A stretch of 64,000 bases of DNA from Pyropia yezoensis (lineage: Eukaryota > Rhodophyta > Bangiophyceae > Bangiales > Bangiaceae), in assembly GCA_009829735.1 (NCBI GenBank), contig CM020619.1, positions 18,047,816-18,111,815 on the forward strand, in the 5' to 3' direction. The position numbers and the translations under genes were made by a program. Numbering within the stretch: position 1 is the first letter of the stretch; each line of letters begins with the position of its first letter. Shown here piece by piece: positions 44,666 through 54,707 of the stretch. The notes beneath the pieces were generated by a model that was not told the origin of the DNA, made no database searches, and saw only the letters and a list, made by a program, of their open reading frames with translations.

Positions 44666-46609
44666 ATGGCGACCCCGGGAGTGGAGACGGACTCTCTAGA
44701 TGAGCGTATGGAGGACACCACCTACGGTGCAGCACCCGCCGGGACTTCCGGCGGGGGCTCCGTGATCGCTCCGGGGAATGGGACTCCCGCGTCACCCGGC
44801 TTTGGGTTGACGGCGGGGTCTCCCCCGGAGGCGGGACAAGTTGTCCCGCGTGAGGCCTTGGGGCGGTGGTTTTACCCCGCTTGGCCTCTCTATGAGGAGG
44901 GGTTGACTGTTCTTCGCTGTGGCTGACTTGGCGCAGCGATGGGTCGGGTATGGGACCGCCTACGGGAGAAGTATCCCCGTAGGGTCGGGTTCCCTGCCGG
45001 CTTCAGGACGGACCAGTTTGCCTTCCTGGACGATGAGGAGGTTGAGGACGTTCAGCGTGCCAAGGCCATGGTGGACCGCGGGGGAACTATCCCGGGTCCC
45101 GGCGACTTGCCGACCTTTACTTGGGACGCGGTGGCAACTCGCCCTTCGTACCTTCACGAGGCCGATCCGCACACTCATCACTTTGATGTGCGGATGGGGA
45201 AGGACTTCCGGCGAGGTCCTTACTTTGTGACCTCGGCTCAACTTGAGTTTCCTCAACAGTCTGCTGCCAGCAAGGAGCAGTACTATCCGAAGAAGCCCGA
45301 GTCGTGGCCTCAAGTTGAGGTCCCCTACGGGTTCCCGGCGTTGCTGCCACGGTTGCTTGACCACTTCGGCTCCGTCATGTTGACGGCTGGCCCTGATCAC
45401 CTGGTGTGGGCCATGTTGGCCACCCAGTGGCTCCTCGAGGTCATGTCGACCTGGGTGTCTTGTGTTCAGCGGCGGGGGATGCTCTGGCATCTCCCCCTCC
45501 AGCTCATCCAAGGTTTGGAACAGCTCACCCCTCAGCTAGTTGCTGAGGGGTGCTCATCAGGACAACTCACTCTACTTGAGGAGATGCTCCGGCTCCATAA
45601 GTTCATCGAGTGGGAGAGCATTGAGCACAAGTTGCGCCGCCCCACTCGTGGGCCCAAGGACGATGGCCCACTTTGCCAGTTCGTATGGGTCGCTCGTGAA
45701 CTTCACAACGGCCGTGTGGTCCTACGAGAGGGGTTGGGCATCGGGGACTACCCGTATGCCCCGGGGGTGGATCGCCACACTGCGCCACCCCCGGACAAGC
45801 CCATAGTTATGGCTGTGCCCTCATATGATGACCATATGACTCAACCTACTGCGGGGGCCCCAAGTCGGGGTCGCAGTTATGTCCGGGTACCGCCACCTCG
45901 GCGTGCCCCTCCGCTTTCTCCTGTTCCTTTCCAGCCTCACGGGAACATCCCGATCAGCGTGGCCGTGGAGTCATCCACCCCGGTGTCCTCCAACTTGGGG
46001 GCCACCCTCCTGACGGTATACCCCAAGTCGGTGTTACCGCCCACGCCTCTAACCTCAGAGATGATGATCACCACGTTGGTGCGCACCATTTCCTGGTTGG
46101 CCGCGTCGACCGCAACCCTCCAAAGTTCCGAGACTCCTCAACTTGAGGAGCGCGTTCGTACTGCAGTGGCGACCGCGAGTTGCGAGTCGGTGGCGGAGTT
46201 TATGACGGCCGAGTTGGCTCGCATTGGGGCTATTATGCCCCAGCCAGCCCCACTTGGGCGTGGCAAACGTCGCGCGAGCCGGGCATACTCGCCTCCTCGC
46301 CGTCGTCGCCGACACTCGCGGAGCTCTCCCTCCGTGTCGGAAGACGAGTTGTCTTACTCCGTTTCGGAGTCCTCTACCCCGTCGGAGACGGAGTCTGTCC
46401 AGCGTCTGCGTCGCAGACTTGCGCGCAAGACCAGGCAGAAGAATAGCCACGGTCGGCGCCACTTGCGCGACCGTGAAGGGCGCGACGGTTCCGACTTGGA
46501 GCCGCCGCCCCTTCCAACGAGTGGAGACCGTTATCGGCGTGGGTCTCGCCGCTCGCCTCCACGTGAGGGCGAGGGCCGTGGAGTGGGAGAGTCTAGCATG
46601 CGTGCCTAG
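44666..46609 (+). pseudogene. Antisense open frame of element B (aORF-B), one stop
   Basis: A 647-codon frame on the strand opposite to gag-pol, from ATG 44666 (338 bp inside the 3' LTR) to TAG 46607-46609, interrupted only by TGA at 44924-44926 where element A has an Arg codon. The 556 codons after the stop are open. Features: acidic LDDEEVEDVQ; DPHTHHFDVRMGKDF; YYPKKPESWPQVEVPYGFPA; helical FIEWESIEHKLRRP; REGLGIGDYPYAPGVDRHTA; then a disordered region and a basic Arg/Ser-rich tail (SPPRRRRRHSRSSPSVSEDE). It ends 111 bp before the pol stop codon. No known domain recognised; a nuclear or nucleic-acid-binding role is only a guess from the tail. Confidence 0.7.
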
Positions 46610-46720
46610 TTGGCAGCTGCCTTTGTTGTGAGAGTGTGAGGGTTAGGGCTGTAGTTAAAAGCCACTCTGCGTACCACTTCGACTTGAAGCACTCTCTTGG
46701 CACTGTTGCTCGGCCTTCCC

Positions 46721-49700
46721 TCACGTTGAGGGAGGGCTGTTAGGGTCTATCTCATTCCGGGCACAGTACGCCCGGACCTTCTCAGCGGGAAGGTCCTCTA
46801 CATACTCCCACGTATCGTCCTTTGCATTGTAGCCAAACCAACGCACCCTCAACATGAGGCGGTCAGTGTCTTCATCCCATCCGTGGTCGATGAACTTATC
46901 GAACACGTACTCCTGCGGGCCCTGTTTGGCCGCAGGCAGTGAGGGGAGGCGCCACGCTTCCAGAGCACGCGCCCAAGCTGGGTCGCCTGCAGGCCGTGGT
47001 GCAACTTTGACCACGTCCTGTCCGTTCACTCTGCGGACCCCATCGTTACTTTCGATGGTGAAGCGCCGCCCATCAGTACGAAGGACCTGGTACGGCCCCT
47101 TCGTCTGGAATACCAGCTTACCCCCAGTTGGGGTGTGCGAGTGTACCAGCACCAAGTCACCCTGCTCGGGGACGTGCTTAGCATTGCGCACCTTTTTGTC
47201 AAAGGTACGCTTGTAGCGCTTTTGTGCTTTGTCCATCTCAGCCCTGACTTTAGGGATGAGGATTTCAAGCCTAGGAGCGAACTCCGCCTTACTCTCAGTA
47301 GGAGTAGGCGTACTGCCACCATCCTCCCTAGTTGGGAGCGACCGCCGCACGGCAATAGACCGCACACGACGGGGGGTCACAAAAGCGAGGGGTACTTCCC
47401 CGGTAGATGAGTGAACCTGCGAATTGTAGGCGGTGGTAAGAAAAGAAATGTATTGGTCGCACGTTTTCACGTGCTCACTCACATAGTGGCGCAGCGGCCG
47501 AACAATAGTTTTGTTGAAGCGCTCCACCTGCCCATTAGTTTGTGGGTGGTAGGGGGTGGCGTAGTTTGCCTTAACCCCCCACATATCCAGCACTCCCTGA
47601 AACAGTACAGACGCAAATTGCGGTCCATTGTCCGATAGTGTACTATCTGGGATGCCATACGCGGCAACCCAGTGATCTAGGAAGGCTGACACGACCGACA
47701 TGGCCGTGATCTCTGCCAGTGGGATCGCTCGCGAAAGTTTCGTGAAGCGGTCACAGATGACCAGGAGGTACTGGTTGCCCTCCTTGGTCACTGGCAGTGG
47801 CCCAAGGATGTCCATCGCCAACGTGGCGAAGGGCTCCTTGGCCGGGAACAATAGCATAGCCGTACTAGGCCGCCGTTCCATCAGACGGTTCTGTGCACAA
47901 CTTGTGCAGGCAGCCACCCAACTGTAGATGTCCACCACCATGGACGGCCAGTAGTACCTGGTCCTCAGGGTCTGGTACAGTTTACTAGACCCCAGGTGTC
48001 CACCCGTGGGAGCGTTGTGCTACCTCTCAAGGATACTGTCCTTGAGGGATGTGGGGACGACAAGTTGTTCAGCCCCTTGGAATACCCCCCTCCTCATGAG
48101 GAGGCCATCGTCTCCCAGAAAGAAACGCGTCTCCACCACTGTATCCAGTGTATACCTCTGCGACTTGCAGATGGGATCCTCGGCCTGGGCCTTCACCACC
48201 TCCTCCAGGGACAGGGGCAAGTACTTCTTGTTCCCTGGCGCCTCGGGGTTCAACGCCTGACCCGAGCGCGTGACTACCCCCACGATGGGAATGTCCTCAT
48301 CGACTGGGTTAGTGTCCAGCCCCTCGGTAGGTACCCGAGAGAGGCCGTCGGCAAGGGCATGTTGCCTGCCAGGTCGGTACTCAATATCAAAGTTGCAGGG
48401 TGCCAGTCGCTCCCTCCACCGATTGAGACGAGTGTTCGTACAATCCGTCATGAAGATGAACTGCAACGCGCGGTGGTCACAGCGGATGAGGAACTTCTCA
48501 CCCTCTAGGTAGTGACGAAGTGACGTCACCGCCCACACCACTGCGAGTCCTTCCAGCTCGGTGACTCCGTAGTTCTTCTCGGCCGAGTCTAGCCCCTTAC
48601 TGAAGTATCCCACCGGCAAGTACTCCTTGTCCGGCTGCTGCTGAAGCAACACACAACCAAGTTGGTCGTAGCTGGCGTCCACATCCAGGATGTAGTGGCC
48701 TCCCAACCTGGGAATAGCCAGGATAGGGGTCTTCAGCAGAAGGTCCCGAAGAGTCTCAAAGGATTCCTGCTCCACCCGACTTGGGGGAGGCAGGTTCTTC
48801 GGTAGCGTGGAGCTCACTAGCTCATTCAACGGCTTCGCCACCTTGGCGAAGCCCTTGGTGAAACGTCGGTACACGTCACACATCCCGAGGAAGCTCCTCA
48901 TCTGGGTCTGGGTCCGGGGGTACTGAGCCTTACGAATGGCCCTCAAGTTCTTCTCGTTAACACTGAGACGCCCCGGACGGACAACATGTCCCAAGTACTC
49001 CACCTCTTGAGTGAAGAGGTGGCACTTACTCGCCTTCAGTGACACACCGGCGTCAGCAAGTAGCTTGAGCACCTGGCCAATGTGGCCAATGTGTTCCTCC
49101 GGACTTCGGGAGAACACAATGATATCGTCTAGGTACACGAGACAGATCTGCCATCGTACTCCGGCCAGAATCATGTCCATAGCGCGCTGGAAAGTTGCCG
49201 GCGCGTTACACATACCAAACGGTAGGCGCTTGCACTGGTAGGTGCCACAGTGACAGGTAAAGGTAGTTTTGTGCCTGTCCTCCGGGGCAATGGGAATTTG
49301 CCAGTACCCCGCGTTACAGTCCAGGGTAGAGAACACGTTTGCCCCCCCCAGAGAGTCCAGACAGTCGTCCATCCTAGGTAGGGGATAACTGTCCTTCACC
49401 GTGCTCTCGTTGAGCTTACGGTAGTCGATACAAAACCGGGGGGTCCCATCAACTTTGGGGACGATAACCACCGGACTCGCCCACTCGGCGTTGCTGGCCT
49501 CGATCACATCGAGGGCCTCCATGCGAGCAACTTGCTCCTTAACGAGGGCCCTTAAACGAGGTCCTCCCCTACACGGTTGTTGGCGTACAGGGGGTGCACC
49601 GGGCTTCAACTCGATCCGGTGTTGGGTGGCTCTCATGAGTCCCAATTGACCATCCCACAACTTGTGATATTGGTCCAAGAGGCGTTCAACTCGAACCCTC

Positions 49701-50713
49701 AACCTGGGGGGGACACCCTCCATGTTCACATGGGGCCGAGGAGAGGCGGCCGACTTGGCTTGATGCTTCTCCCTTCCGGACTTCGGGTCGCTACTTGCGC
49801 CCGCGTTGAGGGTGACCGCTACTACCGGTCCCTCGTGTTGGTCGATATAGCCGAACTTGGCTCCCGACTTGAAGTACTTGGGCGACGAGCTCAGGTTCAT
49901 AACCTGGATCCTCCACGGGACTCCGGCTTTGGAGTCCATCGTGCCAAGCGCAACATGCACTTGGTGCTTGCGAGCAAGACGGGGGTGAGGGTGCACCATC
50001 CCGTTCCCCGTATAATCAGTTACAACGTCAACGTGCGCCACCGAATTGGGGGGCAACGTGACTTTACGGGCTAGACGCAGGGTAGCAGTAAACCCTTCCC
50101 TCACAGAGCAAACAGGCTTCGACTGTGAAACTGTCACAGGAGCCACAGACTTTCCCTTACCAAGGATGGGGATAGTCTCCCCATTCATCAACTTGACCCA
50201 GTACTCAGGGCCACAAATCAAAGGCACTTGTGTAACAACATAAGGGGTACCCAGAAGCAGGGGTACCGATATACTCTCAACTACACCATAGGTCACGTCG
50301 ACCTCATGGGTCCCCAACCTAGTTGGTAGGGTCACGGCACCAACGATGGGAAGTACCCCACCATTGATGTCAATCATATGGTCAGCTTTGGACCTCCAGC
50401 GTTGGAGCTTCACCTCCTTTGGTAATAGCGACTTGCGTATCAAGGAGGCTCCTGACCTGGTATCAAGTACGATACGGGAACAACAGGCGCGGCCGGGGGC
50501 GCGTTGCACCCGTCCAGCCACCTGGAAGTCCTCACCCGTCAGCACCGCGATGACCCGACGTGGGTTTACGTTCTTGGGGAGTCCTACCCGAGATGGGCGG
50601 ACTCCCTTAGGTCGCCGCAGCATCCGGCACGGTTGGTTCGTCCTCCTGGCCCACTTGGCCGAGGCTGCCGTTGTGAGCTTCGGACGACCAGCCCCAACGG
50701 TCATTCGTTTCCC
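46721..50713 (-). pseudogene. Element B pol (PR-RT-RNaseH-IN-chromodomain), one stop
   Basis: A polyprotein of about 1,330 codons. Protease with LDTRSGASLI (Arg at the normally invariant Gly of DTGA), RT with FCIDYRKLN, LPFGMCNAPATFQ and YLDD, RNase H (DVDASYDQLGC, TELE, CDH), integrase with HHCC, MDILGPLP, SDNGPQFAS and GQVERFN, and a chromodomain-like C-terminus LRVRWFGYNAKDDTWEYV. The only break is TAG at 48018-48020, where element A has GAG, so upstream and downstream parts share one frame. Pol lies in the -1 frame relative to gag; the ATG at 50702-50704 is absent in A and C, so entry by frameshifting at 50707-50713 is more likely than initiation. Confidence 0.9.
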
Positions 50714-52671
50714 GCCGACTTGGCGTCCGAATCTGAGGGCGGGGAGGAAGACGACGAGTCCGAGGACGACGTGTCCGCCTCCTCCGCCGAGGGTGTGGCG
50801 ACCGCGACGACCGGTCGAGACCCACCCTCGCGGCGTGAACGTACTTCGTTCGTAGCCGACGTCTTACTCGCATTCCTAACAAGTTGTTGGATGCGTTTAC
50901 TCAACTTGGGGCAATCATATGCCCAGTGTCCATCGGAGTTGCAGTTCCAACTCCGATGGTCTGTTCCGGGAGGGGTCTTCCCAACTGGGGAAGACGAAGG
51001 GATACCCTGGGAAGTTCCCATGGCAGCTACCACCCTCTCCTTGCGGATTCGGCGTGCCTCTCTCAACTCTCTGGCCTGGCGCGCCTCCTCCCGTTCCTTG
51101 GCCAACTCGGCCCGACGCTCCTGGCGTTGTTCCTCCCGCAACTTGCGGTAGGCCTCGCCTCTGCGGTAGGCGAACCTGGCCAACTCGGCCAGGGTCGCCC
51201 GGGCAGTGTTATGCTCCCGGGTCTCCATCCGGACTGACCAATGGAGTCCCTCCACAAACCGACTCTTCACCACAGCTTGTGGATGAAGAAACCCACAAAG
51301 ATTGTTGAGCTTACGGACTCGCTCCGCAAAGGACAACTCGTCCTCCGCCTCTTCCTGATGGGCTTGCGTAAACTCCTCGACTTGAGAGGCCAACGCTGCC
51401 TCATCAACCATGGCCCTCAACAACCAGTTGACGAGCTCCAAATAGGAAGTCACCTCCTCAGCGCCTCCACTTGAGGAGCTGGGCATGACGGACATAAGTT
51501 CTGTCCGAAGGTCGCCCTTCGTAAGCTCCTGTAGCATGTAAAAAGCCATGCCTTCACTTATGGCATTGTCGTCACAGGGTTTTGTGAAACGACGTAGGAA
51601 CTCAAAGACACGGAGGGGGGGAGTTCCATCCCACTCCGCTTTGTGCCCAAAAGAATGAAGTGCATTCTTCTTGGCACGGCCCATGGCTCGGGCCTGGTCA
51701 GGACCATACACCACCGACTTGTTGTGGCGGGCGTAGGTCTCACAGTCAAAGATCCTCTGGTAGACCGGGTTGGCTACCTGGATCTTGGGCGGCACCTCAC
51801 GTTGAGGGAACAGCCGCTGTGGCACTGGGGTAAGTTCACCCTCAGTGCCTGTAGTCCGGCGCGGCGCGCTTGGTGTAGCCGCCGGCGTTTCCGGGGGGAA
51901 CTCCCCCGTGAAGGGCGTGCGCCCCACCGAGAATGGTGCGGCTCCCACGTTGGGAGTCACAGGGGTCCCCCCCTGTTCGGGGCGACCCGGAATAGGCGTC
52001 AGGGGAGATTCCCCCTGCGCCTGCGGGCTCGAAAGCCCCAATCCGGTCTGGACATTAAGGCCATCTGGCAAACTCGCCACAATCTGATTCAGAATAGTAT
52101 TCGTCATCGTGACCACCAGGTCCGGCAAAGTCTGCCGCAACACATTGGTCGCCTCCCGACGGACAGTTTCCGCGAGGAGTGGATTGACGACTCCAGTTGA
52201 GTCTCGATCCGCCTCCGGGAGTCCACCTGAGGGGTAACCACGTCCCTCAGGGGCCTCAACCGGGGGCATGGGCGCGAGCCCATCGCCGACCAACGGAGGT
52301 CCACCGTCCTCCGAAAGCCTAGTTGGCGACGGCTCCAAGCCAAAGTTGGCTCCAACCCGAGTGGAACCCGCGGGGACAGTCCTCACCCCTTGGGACGTTC
52401 CCGTTGAGTGTACCACCCGGTGGCCAGACTTCGGCCCACCCACATCAGAAGTGTCACCCGAGTGAACTCCCGACTGAGTCGGGGTGGCCTGTTGCCTGCC
52501 CGTACTTCCAGTCCTGCTGGCTTGAGGGACCTCTAGTCCCTCTGCGACCCCAGGTAAACCCACCTGTGTCTCACCAGTATTCAAAGGCACTGAAGTACGT
52601 GCGTCACTCGTGTACTCCCCGGACGACGGGGGGTCCGAGCTAGCGATGTTGGCTGACGATCCGTATGACAC
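50701..52671 (-). CDS. Element B gag
   Basis: About 656 codons open on the minus strand. The N-terminal ~250 residues are Pro/Ser/Thr/Gly-rich; a capsid-like helical part follows (FEFLRRFTKPCDDNAISEGM, AFYMLQELTKGDLRTELMSV), then RATLAELARFAYRRGEAYRK and a Lys/Arg/Glu-rich coiled stretch. Next comes a zinc-knuckle variant WNCNSDGHWAYDC lacking its first Cys, and a Ser-rich acidic tail ending SAGNE. The first in-frame ATG is about 130 codons in; the frame upstream opens with GTG after a TAA in the leader, so the real start is uncertain. Confidence 0.8.
   Translation of the reverse strand: MSYGSSANIASSDPPSSGEYTSDARTSVPLNTGETQVGLPGVAEGLEVPQASRTGSTGRQQATPTQSGVHSGDTSDVGGPKSGHRVVHSTGTSQGVRTVPAGSTRVGANFGLEPSPTRLSEDGGPPLVGDGLAPMPPVEAPEGRGYPSGGLPEADRDSTGVVNPLLAETVRREATNVLRQTLPDLVVTMTNTILNQIVASLPDGLNVQTGLGLSSPQAQGESPLTPIPGRPEQGGTPVTPNVGAAPFSVGRTPFTGEFPPETPAATPSAPRRTTGTEGELTPVPQRLFPQREVPPKIQVANPVYQRIFDCETYARHNKSVVYGPDQARAMGRAKKNALHSFGHKAEWDGTPPLRVFEFLRRFTKPCDDNAISEGMAFYMLQELTKGDLRTELMSVMPSSSSGGAEEVTSYLELVNWLLRAMVDEAALASQVEEFTQAHQEEAEDELSFAERVRKLNNLCGFLHPQAVVKSRFVEGLHWSVRMETREHNTARATLAELARFAYRRGEAYRKLREEQRQERRAELAKEREEARQARELREARRIRKERVVAAMGTSQGIPSSSPVGKTPPGTDHRSWNCNSDGHWAYDCPKLSKRIQQLVRNASKTSATNEVRSRREGGSRPVVAVATPSAEEADTSSSDSSSSSPPSDSDAKSAGNE
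50707..50713 (-). promoter_or_regulatory. Putative -1 frameshift heptamer, element B gag-pol
   Basis: GGGAAAC on the minus strand, in gag frame as G GGA AAC, followed by GAA and the TGA stop. Confidence 0.6.
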
Positions 52672-52752
52672 GGTCCAAGACCACCGTTCCTCTGAGACAG
52701 AGGGCCCCCTACACCCGGGTGCACCCGGAGGTAAAGTTTACCTCTGTCCCCT
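52671..52752 (-). other. Element B leader with self-complementary hairpin
   Basis: Contains the palindrome GGGTGCACCC (52717-52726) and the stem CCTCTGAGACAGAGG (52689-52703), both conserved in element A. Candidate dimerisation/packaging signal by position. Confidence 0.45.
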
Positions 52753-52764
52753 GCTGCTCCACCA
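52753..52764 (-). promoter_or_regulatory. Element B primer-binding site
   Basis: TGGTGGAGCAGC on the minus strand, two bases inside the 5' LTR. Confidence 0.8.
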
Positions 52765-52766
52765 AA

Positions 52767-53234
52767 TGTGGCAAAAACCACATGCACACACGGCACCCAA
52801 GTTAGGGCGGTGTACAAGGGCTGCCTCCCGTGTCGGGGGAACCGGAAGAAGTGCAATCGCACACACTCTGTCCCTGTTGTGGGGCAAACCCCCCACGGAC
52901 AAACAAGAGGATGGTGTGTGGTCCAACAGTTTCTTGGTCGGGACGGGGACGCAGGGCCAAGCCCCGCTGTCCCTCGCCTTATCCCCCCAGGGTCCCCTCA
53001 GAATCTCGCCACTCAGAATCTCCCACTCCAGCACCTGCCCACCGGGCCACACGAAAATTCAAGACGATAAATGCAGAAAACCCTCAAATCCAAGTTGGAT
53101 TTACTACTAAGCTAACTATCCCAAACTTAGGGAATATGGACCCAAATGCAGGGGGAGGAACGGATCAGGCTAGTGGCCTGCCGCCCCTTGCATGGCACGT
53201 GTTGTCCCCCTACCTGGGGGTCAATACTGCCACA
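52767..53234 (-). repeat. Element B 5' LTR (468 bp)
   Basis: As the 3' copy with about ten differences including one single-base deletion (AAGTGCAATCGC for AAGTGCAAGTCGC). Confidence 0.93.
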
Positions 53235-53239
53235 GTGTC

Positions 53240-54707
53240 CTTGTCCCCGTCAGCCAGAGGGATCTGCCAGTAGCCGGCATTACAATCCAGCGTTGAGAAG
53301 AGAGTGGCATCACTAAGAAAGTCGATGCGATCATCCATCCGGGGTATCGGGTATACACCCTGGACTGTCATCTCGTTCAGGCGCCTGTAGTCAACGCAGA
53401 AACGGAAGTGACCGCCAGGTTTTGAGACGACTACCACCGGGAAGGCCCACTCGCCATCAGACGGCCCAATGACATCCATCTTGAGCATCTTGTTATCCTG
53501 CTTCTCAATTTCATCCCGGCGATGAGGTCCAGCCCGGTATGGTTGCAGGTGCACTGGCTTGGCATCTGGCTTGAGTTGAATCCGGTGTAGAGTGGCATCC
53601 ATCTTGCCCAGATCTCCAGACCACAGGTGCCGATACTCCTGGAGAAGCTTCTGTAGTGCCTCCTTCAAGTCGGGAGGGACATTTTCCTGGTTGACCTTCG
53701 GCATCCCGGATGGTGCTTGATCGGGCTTCGGGGTGACGCTGCTAGCCTGCTCTTGTCTCGGAGGTACGTCTAGGGCCGTCAAACTGGATGCCAGTTCTTG
53801 TTGCAGGTTCAAGAGGTCCTCCTTGCTCATAGCACGGGCAGACCCCCGGTAAGGCTCTGCTGTACCAACTCGAGTGCCCCTGGCGAGGGTTATCGGCTTC
53901 CGGCTCACGTTGACGATTAGCACCGAGAATGGGGTGTGCCTTTCCACCTTCTTGTGATGTCCGTGGGCCAAGTATAATCGGTGTTTCGCCAGAAATTCGT
54001 TACGTCCGTAGATCAGGCATTGACCTGCAGTCCGGGTGGTTACTTGAACCTTGGTCTCCGAGCGAGTAGGCAGGAGCACCGGTTTGAAGAGAGCCAAGGT
54101 AGAGGGTGATTCGTTCCTTCTTGTTCTTGACTACACGAACCTTGGCGTCCAGATGCTCCAGCACTGGTGACACAAACCCATGGTTGAACTGCACCTTTCC
54201 TTCTCCGGGGAGGATACTCTTGACATGCTGCTTCTGGAAGTCCCAGCCTAGGATGAGGGGGACTGATAGAGTCTTGACTACTAGAAAGGGAAAAAGCATT
54301 GGTTCATTGTTGACATAGATGGCGACAGGAAGGCGACCCAGCGGTCGTAGGGTTTGACCCGTAGCGTCGACAATATGGGTCCTGGTAGGCGCTCTCCAGG
54401 CATGTCGACGCCAGCCCGGAGGTAACAGGTTCTCAGTGATGACGCTTGGTCCGGCTCCCGTGTCAACCACCGGCATAACAGCTTGGGGGAGACTATCCCC
54501 CACACGCATACGAGCATTAATCTTGAGGTTTTCCTTACGCAGGACAAGCAAGGTCCTTTTGACCAAACAGGGTGTCCAGGCGGCTACCAGTTGAGCAGGT
54601 AACTGCCGTCCCTTCTCCCGGCACGCAGGGGGAGAACGGGTAGAAGTACCCCGCCGTCGGAGATTCGGGAAGAGACTTGGGGAGAGCGCCTGTTCTACTC
54701 GTTTCCC
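53240..54707 (-). pseudogene. Element C pol, first part (protease and N-terminal RT)
   Basis: In the -1 frame from the gag end: protease with a canonical VVDTGAGPSVI near 54440-54475 and LSVPLILGWDF; then, after a frame change near 54090, the linker and RT start (FCVDYRRLNEMT, LFSTLDCNAGYWQIP), cut by element B at 53239. The first catalytic Asp (TLDC) is present. Continues at 43858. Confidence 0.85.

Larger units (their letters stand above)
43859..53234 (-). mobile_element. Ty3/gypsy chromovirus-like element B, inserted in C
   Basis: A 9,376 bp complete element: LTRs 43859-44327 (469 bp) and 52767-53234 (468 bp), about 10 differences, with a perfect 5 bp target duplication GTGTC (43854-43858 and 53235-53239). 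Gag is open; pol and the antisense frame each have a single nonsense codon, making it the best-preserved element in the window. It splits the RT of element C. Closest relative here is element A. Confidence 0.95.

Noticed and set aside
50701-50704. ATGA stop-start overlap between gag and pol of element B as a reinitiation signal
   Set aside because: The ATG is absent at the same place in A (GAGTAA), C (GAGTAG) and D (GGGTAG), while the slippery heptamer is shared by B, C and D.
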